Notes under the pieces: generated by a model
Told to the model about the DNA's origin: nothing
Databases searched by the model: none
What the model saw: only the letters and a program-made list of their open reading frames with translations
Shown: positions 24,624 through 36,984 of the stretch, one piece after another
Position numbering within the stretch: the first letter of the stretch is position 1
Layout of the letters: each line of letters starts with the position of its first letter
From: Acorus gramineus
Taxonomy: Eukaryota; Streptophyta; Magnoliopsida; Acorales; Acoraceae
Direction of reading: 5' to 3'
Assembly: GCA_030737835.1 (NCBI GenBank)
Contig: CM060855.1
Coordinates: 11,565,927-11,629,926 of the forward strand
DNA: 64,000 bases
Program-made: the position numbers and the translations under genes

Positions 24624-26253
24624 TGCATGCTTGGCCACTACTTGAAAAAATTATATCGATTGGAATTTCGAATTATGAGTAAGAAAATAAAACCAAACTT
24701 ATATCAACTAACAAACAACAATTTGAAGGGGTATTTTTAATAATTATGTAGTAAATGTTCCGTTTATTCTAACAAACATTTACTACTATTATTGTTGTTT
24801 AATTTATTCACAGCTACAACATTTGTTTACACTTTATCACCAAAAAAAAAAAAAAAAATTGAATCTACAATCTCCATGTTATAATAATCATATATAAATC
24901 AATATGGCAACAAACATGACCTATGTGATCACATAGATAATTCCTCCGATTATATTTATTCCTTGTTCAAACAAATGCTTTCTTGAGGTCTGGTTTCAAA
25001 TACCATCTAATGTTTACAGAGTCATAACCGGTTCAAGTGAAACAGTGAAAGTGACAGCGCGCATGCACACAGAATAATTACAATTAGATAAACCTTCGAA
25101 GCTAGATATTTTGCTTTGATGAATCATTCTTTATTGTCATTGTTTTGGTTGGATTACTTACTGGTAATCATTGTACTTGCAAGTTACAACCATATTTATG
25201 TCGACAAATAGAAAAGGCTCCAAAAAAATAAACCATCTGGATTTTAAAAATCCCCCAAATATGTGGTATTTCAATCCCACCCTATCTTTTTAGTGCATTG
25301 ATCTTGAATCCATAGTACTTTACACTTTATAGGTTAAACAATGTATTTTCACATTTTTCTGGTAATCCGAGGGTGAAATTAAAATCCACCGGGTAATATT
25401 ACCAACCAAAATGACGTGCTTAGATGTTTGCGTATGGGTAAAAAGAAGAATAAATCCATTTGGGGAGGGTAGCAACTTGGAATGTCATGTTAGAAGGATA
25501 AAGGCTGACAATGTTATGTACAGAGTTTTTATATGCTACCTCCAATAATTTTATTTTTCTAACAATTGAGTTACATATTTTGTGAGCGAAATATATGTAA
25601 ATGAGTAATTCAATTCTGTGAAACATATAACTAGCATACATATGTTGACATAAAGAAAAAAATTAAGCATGTGGAGACAGTAAAAACAATCACGCATAAA
25701 ATTATAGAAAAATAAATAATGGACATAAATTAACCCTCCCATATATTGGATTTGGGATGTAAGATATTAATATACCAATAAAAAAAAATGGAGGTTGGTA
25801 AGAGCTAAAGAACAATGGTGAAGGCAAAAATGGGGGTGTGTATGGCCTTGGCAGAGAGACAAGTGAACATTGTCATGCCGAATACTGGAAATGAAGTACA
25901 GAACCAAAAATACAAATGAGTACAACTGTGTGGGCAACACAAGAAAACAAAGTGCAGCCACAGCATGGGCATGAAATGGACTTCTTATTTTTCAGAACAG
26001 ATTTTTTTTCCCTGGTCACCTCTTTCATTGTATTATTTTTATTTTTCCATTAGTCCTCTCTCTGGATATGTTTCTGATTTGGTGGCCTGGACCACTGGCT
26101 ATATTTTTAATACGTCGGTGTCTCTCTCTCTCAATCTATGTCTACCCATCTTTATCTTTCACTCAACACTCTCACTGTTATATTCACAGTGTGTTCGTGG
26201 CCCCTAGGTTTTTTTCAGTTAGAAAGATAGATGCAGTAGGATCTTGGTGAGAA
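24624..26253. other. AT-rich intergenic DNA
   Basis: No coding, RNA or transposon signal recognised. Short frames lack family features. Confidence 0.45.
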
Positions 26254-27021
26254 GAAATTAATTAGAAGTCTCTATGGACACCCCTATAATAACAATAGGT
26301 CTCTTGATTTTTTTTTATTTTTTTTAGGTTCTTAAGTTAGTGACGATATTTTATTTAGGTCCTTCCATCCAACTTCTATCCATTTTATTTTTTCTCTTCC
26401 TCTCTTACCCCCAAATGAATATAATTTCTCTCTTTATCTCCCTCAACCTCTTTTTTTTTCTCAAACAACTCAATAAGATGTGAGACCACCTCCACCAGCG
26501 CTCCATTGCGTAGATCTCAACCCCAAGCCGATCGCACCCCCCAACCTCTCCCAACCGTGTCCCGCATCTCGTCTGCGACCTGTCTCCCTGTTCTGTGTTA
26601 TACTGTGTACACTGTCATTCCTAATATGTACACTATTATACCTGTCACGGACGGGTCGTGAGAGGGGGTTAGGCTCGCAGACGGGGGTCTCGAGAGGGGG
26701 TTGAACTCGCAGACAGAGCTGCGAGAAGGGGGTTGGGCTCGCGGATGGGACACAGGAAACGGTCGGAAGAGGTCGGGGGATGCGATCGGCGTTAGGATCG
26801 AGATCGTCCCAATGGGGTCTGGTGGAGGTGGTCTCGAAACTTGTTAAGTTGTTTGGGGGAGAAAGAGAAAGGTTGTGGGAGATAGAGAGACAAATGATAT
26901 TTACTGAGAGATAAAAGAGGGAGAAAAAAAATAGAATTGATGAAAGTTGGATGGACCTAAAGAAAAAGTCAAGGGACCTATTGTTATACAGAGGTGCCCC
27001 CAGGGATCTCTAATTAATTTC
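26254..27021. mobile_element. Fold-back element with GC-rich core
   Basis: Left and right halves are inverted complements over most of their length. GAAATTAATTAGA starts the left end, and the right end reads the same in reverse complement. GAGACCACCTCCACCA near 26482 pairs exactly with TGGTGGAGGTGGTCTC near 26820. The core (about 26640-26750) holds tandem units of about 22 bp around GAGGGGGTT and GCTCGCAGAC. No transposase and no clear target duplication. Confidence 0.8.
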
Positions 27022-27073
27022 CCCCTTTTTTAGGTTTATTTTTCATTGATTTTTTTATTTAGATCTTGGTGGC

Positions 27074-28396
27074 GAGGGGCGGAGGCATTTAAGGGCAAGG
27101 GGGGCCTCAAGCCCCTACTTAAATTTTGAAAAAAAAAACGTAAGGTACTAATGTAATAATGTGTGTGTTTGGGCAAATGAAAAAATCTGGGGCAAAACAA
27201 TACTATACATATTTTAGTGGGGGCAATATATGAATATGTTATAAAAAGAAAAGGGAGGTCCCATGCCCTAAATCCTCCGCTGTTTATATTCACAAGAGTG
27301 AGTAAAAACAGATGTCCCCACAAAGTTACAACTCAACCCATTTAGAAGAGACCCCATTTATTCTTTTTTAACTCTTTATTTTCTTATTCCTTTGCATGTC
27401 ACAGTTGTTTGCTTCTCAGTGAGGTATGGGTGATTGGGTGTTGACAAAGATTAAATTTTTTTTGGGTCCTTTGATGTTGAAAGTTGTGATTCGAATAATG
27501 TTTATTTTGTTTTGTGTTTTCTTTATTTTTGGGGTTGAAATATTCTTTGGGTATCTATTATTTTTGCTTGTTTTGTTGTTGTTGTATGAGGATTGCTTGG
27601 TAAGTATATTTATGCTAATTTTCTTGAGTGACTTCTTTTTTTTTAAGTTTCAAGATGATGCAGCAGTCATTTTTTTAAAAATCCCTATGGGTTAATTAAA
27701 GCTCTAATGATCTTTTATTGAGATAGATCCTCATTTGTTTAAAAAAAAACGTGATCATCTTTGTGCCCCAATTATTCTTTCTCATATTTCGATATGCAAA
27801 AATTAATCCATCTTGCATAATTTTATCCTATTGAATTTTCTGAAAAAAATCTATTGATTCTTTATAATCAACTTGAAATTTATGTCATTGATATGCGCTC
27901 TAGTAATGAATTTTCACATGTGAATAGGATTAGTGATCTAGCTATGAAGATGGTTGAGATGAAAAAGAATATTGTGTATCCACATGTTTATTTACTCATT
28001 ACATTGGTGCTTACACTACCAGTTGCTACGGCTACAGTTGAAAGAACTTTTTCTGCTATGCATATTGTGAAGAATAGGATGAGCAATCGGATGGAAGATG
28101 AATGGTTGTTTAATAACATACATTGAAAATGATATTTTTGATAGCATTGATACCGAAAATATCATGCAACGTTTCCATAATATGAAAAGTCGTCGAGGAG
28201 TACTGTTGTAGAAACATTTCTTTGAAACTACTCGTGAATGTCATTTTCTAATCATCTTTTTGGACAATATATATTTATATTTGTTTTTTTTTTTTATTCA
28301 GTTGTTTTGAAATATCTGAAATAAAAAAAATGATGATTCCACATTCATCATTTATGCTCGAGCCCCCCCTTTAACTAAACCATGGCTCCGCCATTG
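27074..28396 (+). mobile_element. Decayed hAT DNA transposon with transposase tail
   Basis: The ends are related in inverted orientation: GAGGGGCGGAGGCAT on the left and CAATGGCGGAGCCAT from the right end in reverse complement, a common hAT terminus. The inside retains only the C-terminal transposase part. No 8-bp target duplication was found, so the ends are approximate. Confidence 0.6.
27854..28211 (+). pseudogene. hAT transposase C-terminal (dimerisation) remnant
   Basis: Contains PVATATVERTFSAMHIVKNR and RMEDEWLFNN, the hallmark of the hAT C-terminal dimerisation domain in plant TTF-type zinc-finger transposases. The frame stops at 28126, but the family's usual ending (IENDIFDSID then IMQRFHNMKSRRG) continues in another frame to 28211, so there is a frameshift. 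The N-terminal and catalytic parts are missing or unrecognisable. Confidence 0.8.
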
Positions 28397-29760
28397 CTCT
28401 ATCTATATGATTAGCATATTCAGTTAAGCTCTCATATTAATTTATAGTTTGAAGTACCAGTTTCATGTAGCCATTTATGCAATCATGTATAACTAATAAA
28501 ATATATATTCTATTGTATCAATATATAATTTATCAGTGAAAATATAAAAAATACGCAATTCATTTTATTAAAATATATAATTTTTTGTGAGTGTGTTAAA
28601 TATATAAATATATATTTTAAAAAACAATTCAAAACTAGTTTAGACCGAAACATGACTACAATAATGACACACATTAACAGTGGGCAGAACAGGAAAGTGA
28701 TTAATGTTTTTTCAATTTTTAAATGTACAATAATTTAATATGATAAAATTGGATAAACCAATAAAAAAATAAAATAAAATAAAATAAAATTAGATAAAAA
28801 ATGATAATTTTTTTACCTTGTAAAAAAATCAATACATAAGTGCCCTGTTTGAATGTTGATACATTGGGTTTTCCATACATGCAGCCCCATTTTAACCTCA
28901 CTTTTAGCCGTATTTTTATTCAATGGTACGGAAGGGTTCCTTATTGTATACCTTTTGAATAAAGGCAAGTGACTTGAAAGCTAAAAATGAAACTAAAAAA
29001 CGGATCGAACGATATCTTAATTCTAATATATATTGGATCATGATTATAATATTTTTAACAATCTTGTCAACACTTTTTTTATTCATCTTAGATCTATTTG
29101 AATGCACGTTTAAACAGATTCTGTGATGAAAATATCAAACGCGAATCTAAACGAAAACAATAACAAACACGATATTTTTTACATTTTCTTCGTTTTATTC
29201 ATTAAAAGCACGGTGTTCCCTGAAAATAACACTTTTAAATGTGGAGTCGATTTTTCAAAAAAGCATGTTAGAATTCATTCCCAAACGGGCCCTTAGCTGG
29301 TGGAAATTAAGAATATAAACTTGGTGCTAATAACTATTCACATGAAGAAAATCATGCCAACGATAGTACAATTCCAGTGATAAATTTTCTTTGAAAAATG
29401 TTAGACGAGACTCCATTTATAGCCGCTTGTAGTGTGCACTTGTTTTGATTTCTTTCAGAGCTCTGTTATACTCAATCATTTTTACAGTCATAAATACAGT
29501 CCTATATACCTCATTGGCGTCTTCCACTCACTATATAGAGGTATATACCTCGTTAAAAAAAATTCACAATTTTTATGGATGATATTTTTCAATTCATTGG
29601 GATATTTTTACTTCATTTTTTTATAAAAGTACATACCTCATTAAATGAGATATATGATTTTAAAATAAATGTTTTGGACTGTAAAATGATCTTAGTGTAA
29701 CATTTTCTTTTTTTTAAAATAATATATCTCATCTAATGAAGTATATATTTTTTGAGAAAA
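28397..29760. other. AT-rich intergenic DNA
   Basis: No gene recognised. A block at about 29296-29400 is repeated in diverged form at about 32662-32750 and belongs to the duplicated unit described at 31370 and 32812. Confidence 0.45.
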
Positions 29761-30883
29761 TTAATTAAGGGTCTTTTTAATCACCATCCTATTATTTTTT
29801 AGGTCATTGGTCTATTTGAAGATATCTTTATGTCCCTATATCTGAATCCTATTATTTCTAGGTCTATGGGGTTAACATATGTTAAATGGGATATTTGTTA
29901 TACCAAAAATGCCCTTCCACTCTCTTCCTCTCTCGCAAACAACTTTTTCAACATCTTAAACCCCCCCCCCGTATGTCTAGAGACATAAACTCAGAATAAG
30001 GAAGAATACAGGAGAATAGTAAAAAAAAAGCTATTTGTTTTGACAAAATAAACTCCGATAGTTATGTCTGAATAAGTTAGGATAAGGCCTGATAACTATT
30101 CTAAGAAAATTGTGGAATTGCTTATCAAGGCTTATCTATATCAATGGATAAAAATACCCTTCTCTGTCATTTTAAAAAATTTATCTCACCTAACAGACTC
30201 ACACAGATTTCAAAAACTGTCATATCTATCAAATCAATCATATATCTCTCACACTATTCCCAGGGGGTATAATTGTCATTTAAAAAATCATAAACTCTTA
30301 TTCATCCCTTATCAACCATTTATCATCACTTTATCCAAGGTGAACCAAACAACAAAAAAGTCATTTTTACGTTTCCCAATGAGAATAACAAAAAAAACAA
30401 CCAAACAAAAAATTGCTTATTCAGCCTGGATTGTTATCTATCCCAGTATAGCTATCGGGAGCCTTGGTTATTGGATTTGATAGGAACTCTTCATTGAGTC
30501 CCTTATCGTCAATCGATAATAACCTCTTCCCCTAATAGTTACTCATTTTTTCTAGGTTCTACATAAACAATGAGATGTATAATCTACAAATAGAAATTAA
30601 TAACATACACATATATCTAACAATGTACTCAGATAATAATGTATCCAATAAACCTAACACTGTACTCAAACGGTACAGATGAAAAATCTAACAAGGATTT
30701 GGATGGTTCGTGTATGCTTGAATGTTGAAAGAGTGTTTTGGGTATGGGAACTGACGATACAGAGGGAAATTGTTAGTTTGGACCTAGAAATAATAGGATT
30801 CAGAAATTGAGATCTAAAGATATCTCTAAACAAATCAGGGATTTAAAAATAATAGAAGGGAGACTATAAGGACCTCTCATTAA
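29761..30883. mobile_element. Fold-back/MULE-like element with about 105-bp inverted termini
   Basis: The left end (TTAATTAAGGGTC, then GAATCCTATTATTTCTAGGT at about 29846) pairs with the right end in reverse complement (TTAATGAGAGGTC, then the same GAATCCTATTATTTCTAGGT). It carries a nested MITE at about 30040-30480. An 11-bp C-run lies near 29962. No transposase or clear target duplication. Confidence 0.75.
30040..30480. mobile_element. Degenerate MITE of the family at 54501, nested
   Basis: The interior resembles the elements at 33434 and 54501 (CATTTATCATCACTTTATCC, then CAATGAGAATAACA). Termini are eroded. The 122-aa open frame at 30112-30480 is incidental. Confidence 0.5.
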
Positions 30884-31369
30884 TTTTTTCTATTTTTTAA
30901 AAGTGAAACTACATGTTCCAACAAATCATATGGACCCCATTTAAAGAAAATGTGAACAATTTTCAATGAAGTGCATAGTAATGTAGGTGGGATTGTAACG
31001 GAGACACTGTGTAACAAAACACTTTTTTTTTTTTTACCTACATAAAAAAAAAAAAAAAATCAGTGTTAAGGTTATGTTTTAATTAATTGTATCACATCGG
31101 ATGGTCATGATGAAACTATATTAGGGTGGACTCCTAATTAGTAAATTAGTTAAGATTTAATCTTAGTTAATCAATAAAGTGAATTTTCTAAAATCAGTGA
31201 AACAAATTTGAGAGAGTTTATGAGCCTCTTAATGTATTTTGTTTCTCAACTATCAAAGTGGATTATCTGTTTTCGTCCCGTGGATGTAGGCCTAGTCCGA
31301 ACAACGTATGTCTTATGTTTATCGTGTGATGATATTCGGTTCTGTGTGTGATCTCTTGTTCGTTCCGCG

Positions 31370-31860
31370 AACCCTGAAAGCTAAATTGTCTGATTCTTTC
31401 TTCATTAAAGTGACTAGTTTTTACAAAATGTACATGACTTTTCTTCATCATCCTTTTCTATGGTAAGATTTTCTTCATCATCCTTATCTCAATCAAATGT
31501 CAATTGAGATTACGTTAAGCATCTTAAAAGTCCAAAGTCTTAAATATCATCAGTAATGATCCCTTAAGAACTGAGAATGAGAAAAGATTTGCTTTACTTG
31601 ATAGATAAAAAAAAATGAATGAATAAGAAGAGATTCTAATAAATTCTTTTTAGTTAAACAGCGTGGAAAAATTTGTCCTTATTAATTTTACTTTCAGTGC
31701 AAATATAACTGAAAAAAATAGGTAAACCATTCGGCAAAGTTCGAGATTATCTGAGCCGAATCTGATTAGTATAGTCAGAACCCAATTCAATTAATACATC
31801 AATTGATTTTTGGATGTTATTCCTTAGGATTGATAAAAAAAAATCTTTTACATTTTTTTT
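31370..31860. repeat. Diverged duplicated block, copy 1
   Basis: Begins AACCCTGAAAGCTAAATTGT and shares colinear segments with 32812-33310, including TTAAGCATCTTAAAAG and ACTGAGAATGAGAAAAG, with many indels. No coding signal. Confidence 0.75.
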
Positions 31861-32439
31861 TATTATTTAATGTTTGATCAGGTTGATTTGTGTTTAAGAT
31901 TTCAAGGGGGGTATGCACTATGCAGGAGCCAAGATGCACTCTAGACTTGGACAGGAAGATATTGCTAAAGAAACAGTATGAGGGTAATTATTATTTTCTT
32001 AAATTTTTTTTCTTCACTAATTTAGTATTTGGTGGGCTGGAACAATTTATCTGAGCTCCACAGGCCGGATTAGGATGAGTAGCATATCGATTGCTGGATT
32101 ATGTATTCTATCCATATTTTGGGGCTTGGGCGTATAATTGATAAGAAAATTTGGAACCAAGAGATCATTGGTCGAGTTCCAGCAGTACTTGCTATTAAAA
32201 CAATTGCAGAATAACAAGGCCTGTGCACCAAAAAAATTTCTTTATTGATCAACCCTACTTTCTATGAGTGTTCCAATTTTTATAAATTTGGGATATTTCC
32301 ACATGTGAAAAACAAAAACACAAACCATTAGAACTATTAAAGCAATTCATGTATGTTTCTCCAATAAATGGGAATGAATTATGATACATAAGATTTTCAT
32401 GCCCCTCCTGTTTTAAGGAAAAGAACATTCATGCCAACA

Positions 32440-32655
32440 GAATTCCATCTCAGCCCATGGAATGGCGGAGCGGTTGGACAGCGTTGGTGGCGGTGGGCGT
32501 CAGCGGACGTGATGGAGCAGGCAAATGGGTTCCGTAGCATTCGCGTCGATAACCCATAACCCATTGTCGTATTCGTGTTTTTCCATTTTTCCCGGCGTTT
32601 CCCCGACTCCACAGGAATGTGCTTCGCCACCGTGTTGACACACCGCTCCACCAAC
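32440..32655. other. GC-rich island with inverted ends
   Basis: Markedly more GC-rich than its flanks. GGCGGAGCGGTTGGAC at the left resembles the right end in reverse complement (GGTGGAGCGGTGTGTC), so it may be a small mobile element or a captured fragment. An 85-aa frame on the minus strand has no family signal. Confidence 0.4.
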
Positions 32656-32811
32656 AGAGCCTAAACCTGGTGCTGATAAACTGCTTACAATAAGAAAATC
32701 ATGCCAAGAGAGTGCAACTCAAATGATAATTTTTTTTCCAATTTAGAAAAAAAAAAAGACAATCGGCCCATAGATATGAATAAAGAGGAATTAAATTAAA
32801 TTCTATACAAA

Positions 32812-33310
32812 CCCTGAAAAGCTAAATTGTCTGATTCTTTCTTGGAAGATTTAAATGTCTGGCTTTTACACATTTACATGACTTTTCATCATCATATTTT
32901 ATCATCAATCAAATGTCAATTTGAGATTAGGTTAAGCATCTTAAAAGCCTAAATTCTTGAATATCATCAGTGTGTAGGGATCCTTCAAGTAACTGCTCCT
33001 AGAGAACTGAGAATGAGAAAAGAAAAGACTTGATTTACTTATTAGATGAGGGAATGAATGATAAGGAAAATAATTTAAAGAGCTCTTTTCAGTTAAATAA
33101 TGTGCAAATTATCCTTAGTAATTCTACTTTCAGTTCAGGTATAATAAAAAAATAGATAGGAAAAATCATCTGGCAAAGTCCAAGGACATCTTATCCCTGG
33201 AGGATTCCAATATACCCAGCACCCAATTCAATCAATCCATGAATTGAAATATTATGTCATTCTTTTAGGATTAAATAAAAAATCTTTTACTCGTGTTTTT
33301 TTCTTTTAAG
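32812..33310. repeat. Diverged duplicated block, copy 2
   Basis: Colinear with 31370-31860. Its upstream part (about 32662-32750) matches about 29296-29400, so the original unit was longer and copy 1 was split by the elements at 29761-30883. Confidence 0.75.
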
Positions 33311-33433
33311 TTTAAGCAGTTTTGTGTGTTTTTAAAATTTTTAAGAGGGGTAGAGTTTATAATTCCAGTGGCATGGCTCATGAAAAAGAGAAAAAAAAGG
33401 GTAGTCATGGCTTCAGTTGAATGAACAGAGTTT

Positions 33434-33904
33434 CCCCCTGTTTGGGTCACGGGTTAAGATCGGAATAAGGGTGGTATAAGAATGGATAGGGAAAATGGCT
33501 GTTATTTACATAGTATAACTTGGTATTACTAAGCTAGTTTAAACGAGTATAAGAGAATATAACAATTCTAAGTAACCCCTAGGATAAGCTATACTCAGTT
33601 TATCTATTCCCATGGATAAGTGGGGCCCACCTAAAAATTAAAAAAAAACACATCTCATCACATCAAATCACCTATCAACACCTCTTATACATCAATAGGG
33701 CCCACATGTCAAATCAACTTTTTACACCTTATTTATATTTTATTCTTCATCAACCAAACAACTCAACCTTTATTTTTATGTTTTCCAATAAGAATAAAAA
33801 AAAAAACACAACAAAAAAAAAATCTCTTATTCCTGTAGAATTGTTATCTATACTGGCATAGTTATCCATCCAGAATAACTCAATTCCTCAATCCGAACGG
33901 GGGG
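33434..33904. mobile_element. PIF/Harbinger-like MITE
   Basis: Termini CCCCCTGTTTGGG and, in reverse complement, CCCCCCGTTCGGA. The interior is alike to the 54501 element (GGGCCCACATGTCAAATCAA, CCAATAAGAATAA). Flanking trinucleotides TTT and TTA only approximate a target duplication. Confidence 0.65.
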
Positions 33905-34779
33905 TTAGTAAATAACTATTTAACTTGTCATTCCTGTAGTCTCATTCCTTTTTAGAGGTATATACTTGTCTGATGAAATACGTATTTTTACAAAAACTGA
34001 CAAATGATACGAATGCAAACCTTTTTGCCCAAAAAAGGTTGTACACTAGCTATACTAGGTTAGGAGAAAATGGGGTTGCAAATAAATGAATGTGTATCAG
34101 CAACCCAGTTATAATCATATGGTGTACATGTTTTTGTTGAGGGCTTGCTTCTGTCCTCAGTCAGTGTATTCCAGAAATAAACAAACCAGGAAGAACTCCA
34201 AAATAGCGGATTCATTTGCCAATTAAAGTACTCCGAGTTTGGTTTTATTTCACTGTATATGTTTTGCCTATCATCAATTGAAACAACACTGGAGAGCTAT
34301 AAATTTTTTGCTCCTATGTCAAAAAAAAAAAAAAAAAGAAAGAGGATGAAGAAGAAAGAAAGAAAGAAAGGATGGCATAGCTTCTTCTAACCTCTAACTA
34401 GTGGATTGCAGACAAGGATGAGTAGAATCTAATTGAAGCTCCACCATCAGTGAGAACAGGAGAGACTAGATGACTACTCTTCTTGGAAGCAGATTCGAAT
34501 CAGAATCGAAGTGACATTTATTGAATGTATGAAAAGAATTCTTTAGACAATGAAGACAGAATCCATGATTTTTCCCGGCCCCTAGGTGCCACACAGGTTC
34601 GCAATCTGTCTAAAAAAGTTCTTCAAAGAATTCTCTAACACCTTGAAGGGTCGGTAACATCTTTAATCCAGCTCCGGGTGATGATGAAATCATGCCATCC
34701 TGGCTTGACAAGCAACGCGTGTTAGGACTAAATTTCAATCTACAACATCCGTTGATTAAGTTGTAAAAATTAATGTGGG

Positions 34780-34945
34780 CAGATGTTCATAGATGTAAAT
34801 CATGGAGCTTGTGGAGCTGACAACATTGAGGGATGCATTGGTTGGTTTGACTAGTGTTATATCAACTGAGCAGCAGAAGAGGTTAACTATTGCTTTAGAG
34901 CTTGTCGACAACCTAGGTATCCGTTCATCCATGAACATTAATCTT
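34780..34945 (+). pseudogene. ABCG (PDR-type) transporter fragment, nucleotide-binding domain
   Basis: The open peptide [16 protein letters not shown] continues to [15 protein letters not shown]. This matches the ABC-signature region of the second nucleotide-binding domain of plant pleiotropic-drug-resistance (ABCG) transporters. The conserved glycine-rich stretch between the two parts is altered, and just after LELVDN the frame breaks where the Walker B segment should follow. No flanking transporter exons were recognised. Read as an isolated, dead fragment, perhaps carried in by duplication or a transposon. Confidence 0.7.
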
Positions 34946-35289
34946 ACACACTGCCACCAATAAGCTTAACATATAGATATAATATCAGAATTCTGATAGA
35001 TAAGTGGAAAATAACATGATAAAGAACTACAAGTGCATCATTCCAGAAAAAAAAAAGATACTTTCAAAAACTTTAAAAGAATATAATGTACTCTGTTCTT
35101 TTGGCCTATCATTGCATTAGTCTTTCAATTTCGGACTATTATACAGGGAAAAAAAAAAACAGAAAAAGCTTGTCATTTAGGTCTCACCTCCATGAAACTA
35201 CCTCATCACTTTCTCAGAAATGCAGCTTGAATGAACTCAAATGTGTTTTATGCAGAATCTTCATCAACTCTTGCAGCAACTTTTTTAAT

Positions 35290-35455
35290 TACAAAAGTAC
35301 TCATCTGCTCGAACGATGGTTTTGCGACTGATAGCTTCACCCAATTCTTCTGGTCAAGTAGTACCGTGATAGTCACAACCTGCTGACTCAAGTTTCTCTT
35401 TTGCTTGTGTCAAGAAGGCGCATACCCATACATTTGATTCTCCATCACCTAAAAT
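35290..35455 (-). pseudogene. Unrecognised exon-like fragment
   Basis: On the minus strand a good acceptor (CCCTGCAG) at 35456-35461 is followed by a peptide beginning ILGDGESNVWVCAFLTQAKE, with protein-like composition. An in-frame TGA interrupts it after the GCDYHGT segment, and the frame then continues (PEELGEAISRKTIVRADEYF). I do not recognise the family. It could be a decayed exon or an exon with a sequencing error. It could belong to the candidate minus-strand gene whose first exon may lie at 41193-41461, but nothing links them directly. Confidence 0.35.
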
Positions 35456-36601
35456 CTGCAGGGAGACAATAATCAGTAATAGAAATTGTAGATACATAAA
35501 TGCATACAATGTCGGATATTAGATGTGAAGCATTTAGGCTCTTTTGCATTAAAATCTCATTTGTGAATTAGTTGTTCACATCAAACCATGTTAAAAGTTC
35601 ATTGGAATAATAAAAGGCTCCTGATGAATTTAAGATTTTTAGATGAAACATGAATGTGTCAAACCTCATTACTGTTTATGCAGTGAAAAACAAGGAGCAT
35701 CTCTTCACAAGAAGGCTTTAAATATTGAGAAAAGGGGGCGTGAAGGCAAAATTGATATTGATTTTGCATTCATTTCCAAGGAAATCAACAGCTGGAGAGC
35801 CAAAATGCAACAAAACTCAAGTCTACTGGCAGCTGCAGTGGTTTGTTTTTTCAATTTAAGAAGAAATGTGAATTTGCCAAATCTTAATTGAGGGTGAAAA
35901 AAAAGAGGAAAAAAACAATTGCAGGAATATATGGTAGATGTTAGAACAAAAAAAATTTGACACGACATCAGAGTATTTATGATCCTTAATATAAGTATGT
36001 AACCATACTTACAATTATTTATCAGGAAACATATTTTTTAAAAGGCCCCGTGGAGTATGGTATCTGTTTCCATGACATCATGTTTAGTCCTAAGAAGATA
36101 TAGATAAAAAAGACAGCTATCCATCTTAACAATAAGCAAGCATTTCTTGCAACATTGAGCCGCAAGAAATTGATTAAGGGATCTCTAAAGCTTTGGCACT
36201 GCATTCCTCTCATTGAGAAAGTGAAAATTCGAATACAATTATGGATTCCTATTTTTCAGAGGCAGACTGAAACTAGTAAAAAAGTTGGACATAAGGAAAG
36301 ACAGCTGTGGTGAAATTCATGGCTAGGACGAATGGATGGCGTCACTTCAAATGCCACAAAATCATTTCAAAATCTGCCTTGGCCTCTTAAATTGGGCTGA
36401 TATGGAAGGAATGTTGCCAGTGAATCTTCTGCAACCAGTCCAAGCAAAAACAGAAACTCCTCAGAGATATCCTCTTTACAGTCCGTTCAAGACTGGAGAG
36501 TTCACAGATGAAAGCCAAAATGACTTTGGAGATTGAACAATTGGCGATTATCTGTGGATTAAACATCAAAGAAATCCAAAAGAAAAAAAAAATCAGCTGA
36601 A

Positions 36602-36896
36602 GTGGAATCCCCCTCCTATCTCATGGACCAAATGCAGCTTGGATGGCTACTTATCCGAGGACATAGCGGGATATGGACTACTACTAAGGGAGCATCATGG
36701 TAATTTTCATCATAGGAGAGACCCACAGAAGTACAGAACTAGCGTTTCTAGCATCAACCATTTGGAACTCCAAGGATTGGATTGTGAGATAAAGCATTGC
36801 CTGGATCGTGATATCAGGGAGGTTGAGTTCGAGTATAGTTTGAAGTGCGGCCGAACGTACCTAAGGGAGGTTGAGTTCGAGTATAGTTTGAAGTGC
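36602..36896 (+). pseudogene. RNase H-like (RVT_3) fragment of a LINE
   Basis: The plus-strand frame reads WNPPPISWTKCSLDGYLSED then AGYGLLLREHHGNF. This is the start of the RNase H-like domain found at the C-terminus of many plant LINEs (consensus WxPPxxGxxKLNxDGS...GxGGLLRDxxG). The second acidic part follows (INHLELQGLDCEIKHCL). A 48-bp direct repeat (36816-36863, 36864-36896) duplicates the segment encoding EVEFEYSLKC. Confidence 0.6.
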
Positions 36897-36984
36897 AGCA
36901 CATCCCCCCACCTACACCCCCCACCCCTATGTATGCAGTGCACGTGCGGCCAAGCTCAAATTGATATCGAACAATAAGAGGGCG

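Noticed and set aside
27426..27695. 89-aa hydrophobic frame as a membrane protein gene
   Set aside because: It lies inside the decayed hAT element, is composed of T-rich low-complexity DNA and shows no family signal.
30112..30480. 122-aa open frame
   Set aside because: It lies within a degenerate MITE that shares its sequence with two non-coding copies in the window.
36602..36896. A host RNase H gene
   Set aside because: Short, interrupted by a tandem repeat and matching the LINE-associated RNase H-like domain; no complete catalytic set.
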